Source: Indolivaga alginatilytica (GTDB lineage: Bacteria > Bacteroidota > Bacteroidia > Bacteroidales > Dysgonomonadaceae). From it: a stretch of DNA of 64,000 nt. Numbering within the stretch: the stretch's first letter is position 1; every line of letters starts with the position of its first letter. The DNA lies in contig NZ_QICL01000002.1 of NCBI RefSeq assembly GCF_003201355.1, forward strand, positions 186,001 through 250,000, given 5' to 3'. A model generated the notes under the pieces. That model was not told where the DNA came from. It did not search any database and was given only the letters and a program-made list of their open reading frames with translations. A program made the translations under genes and the position numbers. Positions 55,613 through 64,000 of this stretch are shown here, one piece after another.

Positions 55613-57205
55613 TTATTGAAGTAATTTATTGTATTCAGTATCACTGTTTATAATTTCAAGACCCTTTTTGAAGATTTCACTTTCATCATTGATAATTTTG
55701 AAATATCCCTCAGTGTTGAATAGATCTCTTGCCATTAAGGCTTTTATTCTGCGCTTAAATTGCTCTTTAGATCTCAGATACTGATCTTCTTTATATTCTA
55801 TCTTATCATCGGTTGCCATCTTTACCATTTTGGAAAGTAATTCATCCGATACCTCATATTCTTTTTTGAATTTCTCGATAGTCGGATATTTCTTCAGAAG
55901 CTCTTTTCTATTAGAGTCCACTGTTTGTAATGACAGTCGATAGATGATACCCATTGCATTTATGCGCCCGCTGTATTCTGTATACTCAGCAGTATCTATT
56001 GGTACAAAATAGTCGGGCATGATACCTCCACCACCATATACGGTACGCTCGTTTACGAGTGTTTTATATTTCAAAGAATCAGGGAAATGGATGCTGTCCG
56101 CATTCATCATTTCACCTCTGTTGTATCTGTCAATCAGATCTTTATTGTACGAATCCTGATCTCCATGTGTATATGGCTTCTGAATAGAACGTCCGGTAGG
56201 TGTGTAATAACGTGCTACTGTCAAACGAATCATAGATCCATCGGGTAGGGGAAACTGTCTTTGAACAAGACCTTTTCCAAATGTACGTCTGCCCACAATT
56301 AAACCTCTATCCCAATCCTGAACTGCTCCCGATACGATCTCGCTAGCCGAAGCCGAACCTTCATCAACCAGAATTACTAATTTACCTTTCTCAAACAAAC
56401 CTCTATCTGTTGTTGAGTCACTGGTTCTGGCTTGATGAGTACCTTCCATATAAACAATAAGTTTATCTTTATCTAAGAATTCATCAGCAAGTTCTGTCGC
56501 AGCATTTAAATAGCCACCGCCATTACCTTCTAAGTCCAGAATTAGATTCTGTAATCCCTGAGCTGAAAGCTTAATTAAGGCTTCTTTAAATTCGGCAACT
56601 GTTGTAGCCCCAAAACGGCTCAAACGAATGTATCCCGTCTTATCATCAATCATATAGGCTGCATCCAGACTATAAATAGGAATTTTTGCACGTACTATCT
56701 GAAAACTTATTGGTTTTTGGACACCTCGGCGAAGCACTTTTATATTCACCTTAGTTCCTTTTGGTCCTTTCAGCCGCTTCATAATATCACGTGTATTCAT
56801 ATTAACGCCTGCAATGGCTGTATCGTTCACTGCTATGATACGATCGCCCGGTAGTAAGCCTACGCGCTCCGAAGGGCCGTCGGCTATTGTTTCTATCACA
56901 TAGAGCGTGTCTGAGATCATGTTAAATGATATACCTATTCCATCGAAATTACCTTCCAACGGTTCATTCATATCGGCTACAGTTTCAGCACTTAGATAAG
57001 AGGAATGAGGATCGAGTTCCTTTAGTATGGCTACGATTGCATCTTCTGCTAACTTTTCGTCATCAACAGTATCAACATACATTCTCTCTATTAAAGTCAT
57101 AGTCGTGGCTAATTTCTTAGTCCCCTGACTCATCGCGTATTGTGCCGAAATCGTATTAACAAAAATAAATGTACAGGTTATTATCAATAACAGTGTCTTT
57201 TTCAT
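55613..57205 (-). CDS. S41 family C-terminal processing peptidase
   Basis: This 530-residue exported protease (signal peptide ending TISAQ) belongs to the CtpA/Prc family and trims or degrades periplasmic proteins. Order: helical start, PDZ domain (FDGIGISFNMISDTLYVIE to GDRIIAVNDTAI), then the protease core. The serine is in DEGSASASEIVSGAVQD, and the lysine follows in GKGLVQRQF. The C-terminal 120 residues are helical. Substrate unknown. Confidence 0.93.
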   Translation of the reverse strand: MKKTLLLIITCTFIFVNTISAQYAMSQGTKKLATTMTLIERMYVDTVDDEKLAEDAIVAILKELDPHSSYLSAETVADMNEPLEGNFDGIGISFNMISDTLYVIETIADGPSERVGLLPGDRIIAVNDTAIAGVNMNTRDIMKRLKGPKGTKVNIKVLRRGVQKPISFQIVRAKIPIYSLDAAYMIDDKTGYIRLSRFGATTVAEFKEALIKLSAQGLQNLILDLEGNGGGYLNAATELADEFLDKDKLIVYMEGTHQARTSDSTTDRGLFEKGKLVILVDEGSASASEIVSGAVQDWDRGLIVGRRTFGKGLVQRQFPLPDGSMIRLTVARYYTPTGRSIQKPYTHGDQDSYNKDLIDRYNRGEMMNADSIHFPDSLKYKTLVNERTVYGGGGIMPDYFVPIDTAEYTEYSGRINAMGIIYRLSLQTVDSNRKELLKKYPTIEKFKKEYEVSDELLSKMVKMATDDKIEYKEDQYLRSKEQFKRRIKALMARDLFNTEGYFKIINDESEIFKKGLEIINSDTEYNKLLQ

Positions 57206-57294
57206 ACTGCGTTCTCTTTTAAGTAAATAAAAGTATTAAGTGATATATCTTAGAATTATAACAGGTTATAATAGTTATAGTTCTAAAGTAATAA

Positions 57295-57309
57295 AAGGTC
57301 TGTGACCTT
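57295..57309. repeat. AGGTCT palindrome family copy
   Basis: AAGGTCTGTGACCTT preceded by AAAGTAATA, in the gap between coaD and the S41 gene. Confidence 0.7.
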
Positions 57310-57319
57310 ATTTTATAGA

Positions 57320-57353
57320 AAAGAGTCAAGCAAAGGCTCTTACTTGACTCTTT
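57320..57353 (-). terminator. Terminator after coaD
   Basis: AAAGAGTCAAG and CTTGACTCTTT pair perfectly around a 12-base loop, 33 bases downstream of the coaD stop. The minus strand continues TCTATAAAATA. Confidence 0.65.
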
Positions 57354-57385
57354 GGATAGTTTTATTTTATTCCAATTTAATGGTC

Positions 57386-57847
57386 TTAGTCTGTATTAAT
57401 ATCAATTCCATCCGGTATAAATTTACTGACATCGTGTTTGTAACGCAAAAGTTCCCGAACGATTGTTGAGCTAATATGAGTAAGCTCAGGCTCAGTAAAG
57501 AGTACCAATGTTTCGATACCCGAGATATTGCGATTCATGTCAGCAATAGTTTTCTCGTATTCAAAATCATTAACGGATCTTATTCCTCGGATAATAAATT
57601 TTGCATCTACCTTGTTTGCAAAATCAACAGTCAGGGAATCGTACGAACCTACCGAAACACGAGGCTCATCCGCATACAATTTTTCTATCATTTTGATTCG
57701 TTGCTCCAAGGAAAAATAACTTCTTTTACTATCGTTAATTCCAATTGAGATAACAATCTCATCAACCACGTTTAATCCTCTTCGAACCAGTGATGCATGA
57801 CCAATTGTAAATGGGTCGAATGTACCCGGAAAAATAGCTCTCTTCAT
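57386..57847 (-). CDS. coaD: Phosphopantetheine adenylyltransferase CoaD
   Basis: CoaD makes dephospho-CoA from 4'-phosphopantetheine and ATP. The 153 residues show the nucleotidyltransferase motif [29 protein letters not shown] and the C-terminal ISSTIVREL. Length is typical. Immediately upstream lie octamer and heptamer repeats in the same layout as before ftsW. Confidence 0.96.
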   Translation of the reverse strand: MKRAIFPGTFDPFTIGHASLVRRGLNVVDEIVISIGINDSKRSYFSLEQRIKMIEKLYADEPRVSVGSYDSLTVDFANKVDAKFIIRGIRSVNDFEYEKTIADMNRNISGIETLVLFTEPELTHISSTIVRELLRYKHDVSKFIPDGIDINTD

Positions 57848-57856
57848 TTATTCTTT

Positions 57857-57883
57857 TAGTAAACGAGTTGACAAATAAACAAG
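57857..57883. repeat. Octamer repeat before coaD
   Basis: On the minus strand CTTGTTTA, TTTGTCAA, CTCGTTTA follow with period 8, ending 10 bases before the coaD start. Confidence 0.6.
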
Positions 57884-57902
57884 ATGCAAGAGCTAGTCTT
57901 GT

Positions 57903-57930
57903 GAACTGTTAACTGATGGCTGTTAACTGC
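57903..57930. repeat. Heptamer repeat between recQ and coaD
   Basis: On the minus strand GCAGTTA, ACAGCCA, TCAGTTA, ACAGTTC follow with period 7, starting 2 bases after the recQ stop codon. Confidence 0.7.
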
Positions 57931-57932
57931 AA

Positions 57933-60119
57933 TTAATTTGCCATATCGGAAATGAACTTGATTCTTACCAGACGAATTTCTTCTTCTGTAAACATGCCTA
58001 GTTCATTAATTGCATCTTCAAGATCATCCGATTCGGCTTCCTGAAAGTAGTCAAAGATGTCTGCCATATGATCTTCGTCTATCACTTCATTCAAGAAATA
58101 ATCGATATTTATTTTGGTACCCGAGTAAACAATCGCTTCAAGTTCTACCAATAATTCTGGAAATTCTATACCTTTTGATTCAGCAAGGTCATCGAGTGCA
58201 ACCTTACGGTCGATACTTTGAACTATCGCTACTTTTAGCTTCGATTTATTTGCTACTGTTCTAACACGTAAATCTTCAGGGCGTTCAATTTCGTTTTCTT
58301 CTACGTGCTTTTTGATGATTTCAACAAATTCAGCACCGTATCTTTTAGCTTTACCTGCTCCCACACCCGGTATATTTTGTAATTCGTCGATACTTGTAGG
58401 ATAGATGGTAGCCATCGATTCCAATGAAGGATCTTGAAATATTACGTAAGGAGGAACATTCAGCTTTTTAGACATCTTCTTACGAAGGTCTTTCATTATC
58501 GAGAATAGTACAGGATCGACAGCCGAACTTCCGCCACCGCCTTTGATAACTACCTCATCATCATTTTCATCATCAAAATCCTCTTCTTGAGCAATTTTGA
58601 ATGAAACTGGTTTCTTTAAAAAGTCTTTTCCTTTTTTGGTAACTTTCAGTAAACCGTAGTTTTCAATATCCTTGTCCAGATAACCCGCAATTAACCCCTG
58701 TTTTATAACGGCATTCCAAGTTTCGTCGTTTGTCTCTTCGCCAGATCCAAATGCCTCTAACTCTTGATGTCCGTAGGTTTCAATCTCAGATGTTTCTTTC
58801 CCTCTAAGGAAATTAATCACATACTCGGTCTTAAATTTTTCTTTTAATGCTAGCACAGCTTCTATCGCTGTTAATAATAAATCTTGAGCTTCCACTTGTT
58901 TTTTAGGGTTTATACAATTGTCACAATTACCACAATTATGTTGATTATATTTTTCTCCGAAATAATGTAATAGAACTATTCTACGACACATCGCTGTCTC
59001 AGCATAAGCTGCAGTTTCAAGAAGAAGTTGCTTGCCTATTTCCTGTTCGGCTACAGGTTTTCCTTGCATAAACTTTTCGAGTTTTTGCAAATCTTTATAA
59101 GAATAGAATGCAACACATTGCCCTTCGCCTCCGTCACGTCCTGCACGTCCTGTCTCCTGATAATATCCTTCGAGACTTTTGGGCATATCATAATGGATCA
59201 CATACCTGACATCGGGTTTGTCAATTCCCATTCCAAAAGCAATAGTGGCTACAATTACATCCACTTTTTCCATTAAGAACGAGTCTTGATTCTCTCCGCG
59301 TGTAGAGGCATCTAACCCTGCATGATATGCAAGCGCATTTATATTATTGGCACGAAGAATTTCTGCGAATTCTTCTACTTTCTTTCTGCTTAAACAATAT
59401 ACGATACCTGATTTTCCAGCCTGAGATTTAATATAACGGATAATGTCCCGATCTACTTTCTCTGTTTTGGGTCGAACTTCGTAATAAAGGTTTTCGCGAT
59501 TAAAAGATGATTTGTAAATTTTTGCATCCAACATACCCAGACTCTTCTGGATGTCGTGCTGTACTTTAGGTGTTGCTGTAGCGGTTAAGGCTACAAGCGG
59601 ACGTTGCCCGATCTCCATAATAATGGGTTTGATACGTCTGTATTCGGGTCTGAAATCGTGTCCCCATTCCGAGATACAGTGTGCTTCGTCTATCGCATAA
59701 AACGACACCTTGATATGTCGCAAAAAATCGATGTTTTCTTCTTTCGTTAAAGACTCGGGAGCTACATATAATAATTTTGTTTTGCCCGATACTACGTCAG
59801 CTTTTACCAATTCAATGGAAGCCTTGTTTAACGATGAGTTCAAAAAGTGAGCTATCCCATCTTCTTCGCTGAAGTTGCGCATGGCATCGACCTGATTTTT
59901 CATCAATGCAATCAATGGGGATATAATAATAGCTGTACCCTCCATCAATATTGCAGGAAGCTGATAGCAAAGAGATTTGCCACCTCCTGTCGGCATCAAA
60001 ACAAAAGTATCTTTTTCCGCCAAAACATTCTGAATGATAGCCTCCTGGTTACCCTTGAATTTATCAAATCCAAAATGTTTTTTCAGATTTTCAATTAATA
60101 GATCTTCTCGTTTTGACAT
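57933..60119 (-). CDS. recQ: ATP-dependent DNA helicase RecQ
   Basis: RecQ is a 3'-5' helicase in recombination and replication restart. The 728 residues show Walker A LMPTGGGKSLCYQLP, the DEAH box AIDEAHCISEWGHDFR, TATATPKVQ and GRAGRDGGEGQCV. A zinc-binding cysteine cluster follows (AMCRRIVLLHYF, then CGNCDNC), then a winged helix and an HRDC domain (PYVIFQDPSLESMATIYP). The C-terminal 100 residues extend beyond the E. coli protein. Confidence 0.95.
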   Translation of the reverse strand: MSKREDLLIENLKKHFGFDKFKGNQEAIIQNVLAEKDTFVLMPTGGGKSLCYQLPAILMEGTAIIISPLIALMKNQVDAMRNFSEEDGIAHFLNSSLNKASIELVKADVVSGKTKLLYVAPESLTKEENIDFLRHIKVSFYAIDEAHCISEWGHDFRPEYRRIKPIIMEIGQRPLVALTATATPKVQHDIQKSLGMLDAKIYKSSFNRENLYYEVRPKTEKVDRDIIRYIKSQAGKSGIVYCLSRKKVEEFAEILRANNINALAYHAGLDASTRGENQDSFLMEKVDVIVATIAFGMGIDKPDVRYVIHYDMPKSLEGYYQETGRAGRDGGEGQCVAFYSYKDLQKLEKFMQGKPVAEQEIGKQLLLETAAYAETAMCRRIVLLHYFGEKYNQHNCGNCDNCINPKKQVEAQDLLLTAIEAVLALKEKFKTEYVINFLRGKETSEIETYGHQELEAFGSGEETNDETWNAVIKQGLIAGYLDKDIENYGLLKVTKKGKDFLKKPVSFKIAQEEDFDDENDDEVVIKGGGGSSAVDPVLFSIMKDLRKKMSKKLNVPPYVIFQDPSLESMATIYPTSIDELQNIPGVGAGKAKRYGAEFVEIIKKHVEENEIERPEDLRVRTVANKSKLKVAIVQSIDRKVALDDLAESKGIEFPELLVELEAIVYSGTKINIDYFLNEVIDEDHMADIFDYFQEAESDDLEDAINELGMFTEEEIRLVRIKFISDMAN

Positions 60120-60193
60120 AGTTTAATTAAATCGCATAAATGGAATATCAAAAATAGGCATAACCTACACTCGTTATTTTTGAAAATGTAATG

Positions 60194-60207
60194 AAGGTCT
60201 AAGACCT
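60194..60207. repeat. AGGTCT palindrome family copy
   Basis: AAGGTCTAAGACCT, followed by CTTTATTGCTTTGG, the reversed flank. It lies between recQ and clpX. Confidence 0.7.
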
Positions 60208-60356
60208 CTTTATTGCTTTGGTAGTATATCAACCAGAGCCTGTTTTGATTTGAAAGTATATCATTAAATACTTTTGTTCACTTATATCATACGAAGATAA
60301 CTTCTTAAGTCAAAAATACAATAGAAAAAGATTTTTTTTTAATAGAAAAATGAGAT

Positions 60357-61601
60357 TTATTCATAAGAATTTTTCAGCCTGTCCAGATTCGAGCTTTCCA
60401 ATTGCTTTATAGCATAGTCTTTTGTTATATGCAAGCTCTTTTCTTTGCTCGATGGGATGGTAAACATGGCTTCCATCATCACTGTTTCTACTATTGAACG
60501 AAGCCCTCTGGCTCCCAATTTATACTCAACGGCTTTGTCCACTATGTAATCATATACATCTTCGTCAAAGGTCAATTCCACATCATCCATTGTAAACAAT
60601 TTCAGGTATTGTTTGATAATTGAGTTTTTAGGCTCGGTCAGAATTCTTCTTAAAGCCGAATGATCCAACGCATTCAAATAAGTAAGAATAGGCAGACGAC
60701 CAATAATTTCAGGAATTAATCCAAAAGATTTTAAATCCTGAGGAGTTATATATTTCAATAATTCTTTCCTGTCAATGTCTGCATTTTTCAGAGCAGAAGA
60801 ATATCCTACAACACGAGTATTCAGACGTTGTGCTATCTTACGCTCGATACCATCAAAAGCACCTCCACATACGAAAAGTATATTTTTCGTATTTACGGCT
60901 ATCATCTTTTGGTCAGGATGTTTACGTCCTCCCTGAGGTGGAACATTCACTATAGAACCTTCCAATAATTTCAATAAACCTTGTTGTACACCTTCGCCGC
61001 TTACATCACGAGTGATAGAAGGGTTATCTCCTTTACGGGCTATCTTATCTATTTCGTCAATAAATACGATACCACGTTCTGCAGCAGCAACATCGTAGTC
61101 GGCAGCTTGCAAAAGACGGGTCAATATACTTTCGATATCTTCCCCTACATATCCCGCTTCGGTCAATACAGTAGCATCCACTATTGCGAATGGTACATGT
61201 AATAGTTTTGCGATTGTACGTGCCAGCATCGTTTTACCCGTTCCGGTAGGTCCTACCATGATAATATTAGATTTTTCGATCTCAATATCATCTTCGCCGA
61301 CTTCCTGTAATAATCTTTTGTAGTGATTATATACCGAAACCGAGAGGTAGCGTTTAGCATCATCTTGTCCAATAATATATTGATCCAAGAATTCTTTTAT
61401 TTGTTTTGGATTTGGCAATGTCTTTCTGTCAAGTAAACCTCCAAAGCCCTTGTCTGATTTTAGAGAATCTTTCACTATAAGATATGCCTGATCTACGCAT
61501 TTGTCGCAGATATGAGCTGATATTCCTGCAATTAATAAATTGACATCGCTATCTGGTCGTCCACAGAAGCTACAGGTATCGTTTGTTCCTTTTTTAGCCA
61601 T
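60357..61601 (-). CDS. clpX: ClpX ATPase subunit of ClpXP protease
   Basis: ClpX unfolds tagged proteins and feeds them to ClpP. The 414 residues begin with the zinc-binding domain ([10 protein letters not shown], then CDKC). The AAA+ core follows, with Walker [17 protein letters not shown], Walker [13 protein letters not shown] and the [10 protein letters not shown] sensor 2. It lies downstream of clpP on the same strand with a 133-base gap containing an AGGTCT palindrome 11 bases before its start and a weak hairpin. Confidence 0.97.
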   Translation of the reverse strand: MAKKGTNDTCSFCGRPDSDVNLLIAGISAHICDKCVDQAYLIVKDSLKSDKGFGGLLDRKTLPNPKQIKEFLDQYIIGQDDAKRYLSVSVYNHYKRLLQEVGEDDIEIEKSNIIMVGPTGTGKTMLARTIAKLLHVPFAIVDATVLTEAGYVGEDIESILTRLLQAADYDVAAAERGIVFIDEIDKIARKGDNPSITRDVSGEGVQQGLLKLLEGSIVNVPPQGGRKHPDQKMIAVNTKNILFVCGGAFDGIERKIAQRLNTRVVGYSSALKNADIDRKELLKYITPQDLKSFGLIPEIIGRLPILTYLNALDHSALRRILTEPKNSIIKQYLKLFTMDDVELTFDEDVYDYIVDKAVEYKLGARGLRSIVETVMMEAMFTIPSSKEKSLHITKDYAIKQLESSNLDRLKNSYE

Positions 61602-61612
61602 ATTTTTTATTT

Positions 61613-61626
61613 AAGGTCACAGACCT
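61613..61626. repeat. AGGTCT-family copy before clpX
   Basis: AAGGTCACAGACCT lies 11 bases upstream of the clpX start. The centre reads ACA instead of TNA. Confidence 0.6.
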
Positions 61627-61673
61627 GTTTTTGAAATGTATTTATTATCTATTGCGAATGTCTACAAACGAAT

Positions 61674-61705
61674 AATTGACTGCCTAAAAAATTAAGCAGC
61701 CAATT
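61674..61705 (-). terminator. Weak hairpin between clpP and clpX
   Basis: AATTGACTGCCTAA and TTAAGCAGCCAATT pair at 12 of 14 positions. Without a T run it may be a partial terminator or mRNA-processing stem within the clpP-clpX unit. Confidence 0.35.
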
Positions 61706-61734
61706 ATTAAGTCATTAACAATGATATGTATGCA

Positions 61735-62400
61735 TTATTTTGTTCGAACTAATATTTCGTCAATCATACCGTAGTCTTTAGCTTCAGTAGAATTCATCCA
61801 ATAATCACGATCCGAATCCTGAGCAACCTTTTCGATAGTTTGTCCGGAGTGATCTGCTATAATAGCATATAGTTCTTGTTTTACTTTAGCAATCTCACGA
61901 GCAGTAATCTCTATATCAGAAGCTTGCCCTTGTGCACCACCTAGAGGTTGGTGTATCATGGTACGTGAGTGTTTCAAGCCGAAACGTTTGCCTTTTTGTC
62001 CTGCAACCAACAGTACTGCTGCCATAGAAGCTGCCATACCTGTACAAATTGTAGATACATCGCTACTGATAAATTGCATAGTGTCGTATATTCCATATCC
62101 GGCATATACTGATCCTCCCGGTGAATTGATATAGATAGAAATATCTTTACCCGAATCGGCAGAATCTAAATAAAGTAATTGTGCCTGAATAACATTGGCA
62201 GTATAATCGTCGATACCGGTACCAAGGAAAATGATACGGTCCATCATTAAACGTGAGAACACGTCCATTTGCGCAACATTAAGTTGACGTTCTTCAATGA
62301 TGGTTGGTGAAATATAGCTGCTGGTTATATCCATGTATTGATCGAGAGCCAATCCGTTCAAACCAATATGCTTGGTTGCGTATTTTCTAAAATCATTCAT
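61735..62400 (-). CDS. clpP: ATP-dependent Clp protease proteolytic subunit ClpP
   Basis: ClpP is the serine protease barrel that works with ClpX. The 221 residues show the oligomer motifs [20 protein letters not shown] and [15 protein letters not shown], the serine in [13 protein letters not shown], the histidine in [10 protein letters not shown], and the aspartate region at [14 protein letters not shown] promoter candidate lies about 200 bases upstream inside the trigger factor terminator stem. Confidence 0.97.
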   Translation of the reverse strand: MNDFRKYATKHIGLNGLALDQYMDITSSYISPTIIEERQLNVAQMDVFSRLMMDRIIFLGTGIDDYTANVIQAQLLYLDSADSGKDISIYINSPGGSVYAGYGIYDTMQFISSDVSTICTGMAASMAAVLLVAGQKGKRFGLKHSRTMIHQPLGGAQGQASDIEITAREIAKVKQELYAIIADHSGQTIEKVAQDSDRDYWMNSTEAKDYGMIDEILVRTK

Positions 62401-62534
62401 AGTTGTTTATATCTTTAATTATTAATTCATCTAGGAGACTGCAAATTTTATGCCTAACTTTTAATGTCGTAAGTTACAGTAACTATTTTGTATGTTATTT
62501 AGATTATAACTTAATAACCTGTTGAAGCAATAAA

Positions 62535-62550
62535 CAGGTCTTAGACCTTG
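62535..62550. repeat. AGGTCT palindrome family copy
   Basis: CAGGTCTTAGACCTTG, preceded by GAAGCAATAAA. The inner dyad is perfect and the end bases extend it (CAGG...CTTG, with one mismatch). Confidence 0.7.
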
Positions 62551-62567
62551 TTGTGCAGCAAATAAAA

Positions 62568-62675
62568 AAGAGACCTTTGCCATTGGAGCTTAGTCTAAAA
62601 CAAAGTTATAAATAATTATTGGAAACCAACAAATAAAAACTTTGTCTTTCTTAAGATTAGAGGCAAAGGTCTCTT
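62568..62675 (-). terminator. Long-stem terminator after tig enclosing the clpP promoter
   Basis: AAGAGACCTTTGCC (62568-62581) and GGCAAAGGTCTCTT (62662-62675) are perfect 14-base complements. An inner pair ACAAAGTT (62600-62607) and AACTTTGT (62638-62645) adds a second stem. On the minus strand the structure ends in CTTTTTTATT, as a terminator for tig would. The loop holds a strong promoter match. Confidence 0.65.
62601..62608 (-). promoter_or_regulatory. Promoter for clpP
   Basis: The minus-strand -7 box TAACTTTG is preceded by TTTG (62630-62633) with a 21-base spacer. Transcription would begin inside the terminator stem region and give a leader near 195 bases. A weaker CAAATTTTA (minus TAAAATTTG) at 62442-62450 is a possible second start. 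Confidence 0.6.
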
Positions 62676-62720
62676 CGTATAGACCTTATTTTTTTATTGC
62701 AATATTATGAATAGGGGTCT

Positions 62721-64000
62721 TTATTCAGCGTTAGCTTCTCCTTCGAAGAATTTTTTGAATTCGTCAAGACTCATTTCTTTCTCTTCTACTCCAAGGATAG
62801 ATTTAAGACATGCAACGATTTTTTCTTCCATTGCTTTGTCAACCAAGTTGCGAGAAGTTTCTTTGTTCTTAAGCATTTCGTTTGCATAATTTGCAAGAAC
62901 ATCATCAGGCATACCCATCATTCCGTATTGAGCAAATTGTACACGAGCTGCTTGTAGAGCTACAGCACGAACATCAGCTTCTTCGATCTTAAGATCGTTT
63001 TCTTTCACTAATTGTTCTTTGATTAAATGGAATTTAAGATCTTCGATGATTTTAGGGTAATCGGCCTCTAGAGATTCTGCAGTTCTGTCAGCACCTGTTG
63101 CCATTAACCATCTTTTTAGGAATGCATCTGGGAATTCAAGATTACCTGCTTTTTCTTCAAGTAATACACGTGCATCCAATAAGAATTTGTAGTCGCTATC
63201 TGGAGCTAATTGTGTTTGAAGAGTTTCTTTTACTTTAGCGATAAAATCAGCCTCAGTTGTAACAGTTCCTTCTCCAAATACTTTGTCGAATAATGCTTGA
63301 TCCAAATCAGCCTCTTTGTAACGAGTAATTTCGTTTACAGTGAATGAAAATTCAGCAGCAATAGATTCTACTGCATCTTTTTCGATATGTAAGAACGAAG
63401 CTATTTCAGTTTCGTTTCCTTCGTAAGCTTTACCTGGGTTGAAAACGATAGTTGCACCTTTCTTTACATCTGCAAATTTAGCTTGCTCTTCTTCGTCTTT
63501 CATATAAGAAGGCATCAAAACAGCTCCTTCTACGCGGATACCACCGTCTTTAGGTTTGCCACCTTCTAGCTCTACTACTTCACCTTTAAGAAGGTCAGTT
63601 GGTTTAGCGCCCTCTTCGACAGTTTCGTATTTACCGTAGTTTGCTTTGTAAGAAGCGATTTGTTTGTCAACTAAATCTTGTCCTACTGCTATTTTGTAAT
63701 AAGTGATTTTGTCTTTTTTGCTCAAAGCCAATTTAACTTCAGGAGCAAGAGCAATATCAAAGAAAAACTCGAAATCTTCTTCTTTAGAAAAATCAACAGG
63801 TTGTTGTTTTTCTTCGTTAGGAAGAGGTTCACCTAATATATTAAGTTTGTTTTCTTGTATGTAATTGTAGATTCCTTCACCAACTAATTTGTTCACCTCT
63901 TCGGCAAGGATCGATTTTCCGTGCATTTTTTTAACCATACCTACTGGTACAGTTCCCGGACGGAATCCCGGTACATTCGCCTTTTTGCGAAAAGTTTTGA
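62721..64000 (-). CDS. tig: Trigger factor (ribosome-associated chaperone), 5' end beyond the window
   Basis: Trigger factor binds nascent chains at the ribosome exit tunnel and has prolyl isomerase activity in many species. About 426 codons are visible. The frame stays open past 63938 to the window edge and encodes KTFRKKANVPGFRPGTVPVG, the ribosome-binding signature of the N-terminal domain. The true start is therefore outside, and the ATG at 63938 is internal. The middle is divergent and the C-terminal domain is helical (KEKEMSLDEFKKFFEGEANA near the end). It lies upstream of clpP-clpX, the usual order. Confidence 0.93.
   Translation of the reverse strand, partial: KTFRKKANVPGFRPGTVPVGMVKKMHGKSILAEEVNKLVGEGIYNYIQENKLNILGEPLPNEEKQQPVDFSKEEDFEFFFDIALAPEVKLALSKKDKITYYKIAVGQDLVDKQIASYKANYGKYETVEEGAKPTDLLKGEVVELEGGKPKDGGIRVEGAVLMPSYMKDEEEQAKFADVKKGATIVFNPGKAYEGNETEIASFLHIEKDAVESIAAEFSFTVNEITRYKEADLDQALFDKVFGEGTVTTEADFIAKVKETLQTQLAPDSDYKFLLDARVLLEEKAGNLEFPDAFLKRWLMATGADRTAESLEADYPKIIEDLKFHLIKEQLVKENDLKIEEADVRAVALQAARVQFAQYGMMGMPDDVLANYANEMLKNKETSRNLVDKAMEEKIVACLKSILGVEEKEMSLDEFKKFFEGEANAE

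Overview
The window is an A+T-rich chromosomal segment of a Bacteroidota bacterium, most likely Bacteroidales and close to Dysgonomonas or its relatives (inference). Supporting signs are TAnnTTTG (-7) promoter boxes with TTTG near -33, start codons without Shine-Dalgarno sequences, an S46 dipeptidyl-peptidase, a glycine-lipid acyltransferase pair, SusC-like sequence signatures, a poly-Asp surface lipoprotein and two large membrane paralogues. No rRNA, tRNA, CRISPR array, transposase or phage gene was seen.

Layout. 1-6.3 kb: a C1B cysteine peptidase cut by the left edge, a glycosyltransferase, a LysE-type exporter, a Stealth sugar-phosphate transferase, and lpxB-surE. 6.3-15 kb: a secreted alkaline phosphatase with a long structured leader, a small exported protein, prfB with its programmed +1 frameshift, an unusual VIT/VWA/SusC-like/TPR/DUF2135-like fusion, and an ECF sigma factor with a membrane partner. 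15-31 kb: a secreted fibre-like protein behind a ~450-nt structured leader holding a (TC)14 microsatellite, hemW, an acyl-CoA ligase, a polysaccharide flippase, an S46 peptidase, a beta-helix surface lipoprotein, a metal ABC permease coupled to a small Cys-rich membrane protein, aroA, and the glsA-glsB pair. 31-47.6 kb: a nearly complete division and cell-wall (dcw) cluster, mraZ-rsmH-ftsL-ftsI-murE-mraY-murD-ftsW-murG-murC-ftsQ-ftsA-ftsZ, followed by a YqeY-family gene; murF, murB and ddl are absent from it. 47.7-64 kb, mostly minus strand: metH, two DUF6056-like membrane paralogues with a probable remnant of a third, smpB, a conserved acidic protein, an S41 protease, coaD, recQ, clpX, clpP, and the trigger factor gene cut by the right edge.

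The most unusual signal lies between genes. About twenty copies of a short palindrome, core AGGTCT-N-AGACCT, are scattered over the window, many with an AAAGYAATAAA flank. Several copies carry paired changes in both arms, and several touch stop or start codons. A second family of heptamer (AACAGTC-like) and octamer (TTTACTTG-like) tandem repeats occurs in the same arrangement directly upstream of ftsW and coaD, with partial copies elsewhere. Together with structured leaders at 6.4 and 16.2-16.6 kb, these are the best candidates for undescribed elements. Functions are assigned from sequence motifs only; no database search was possible.
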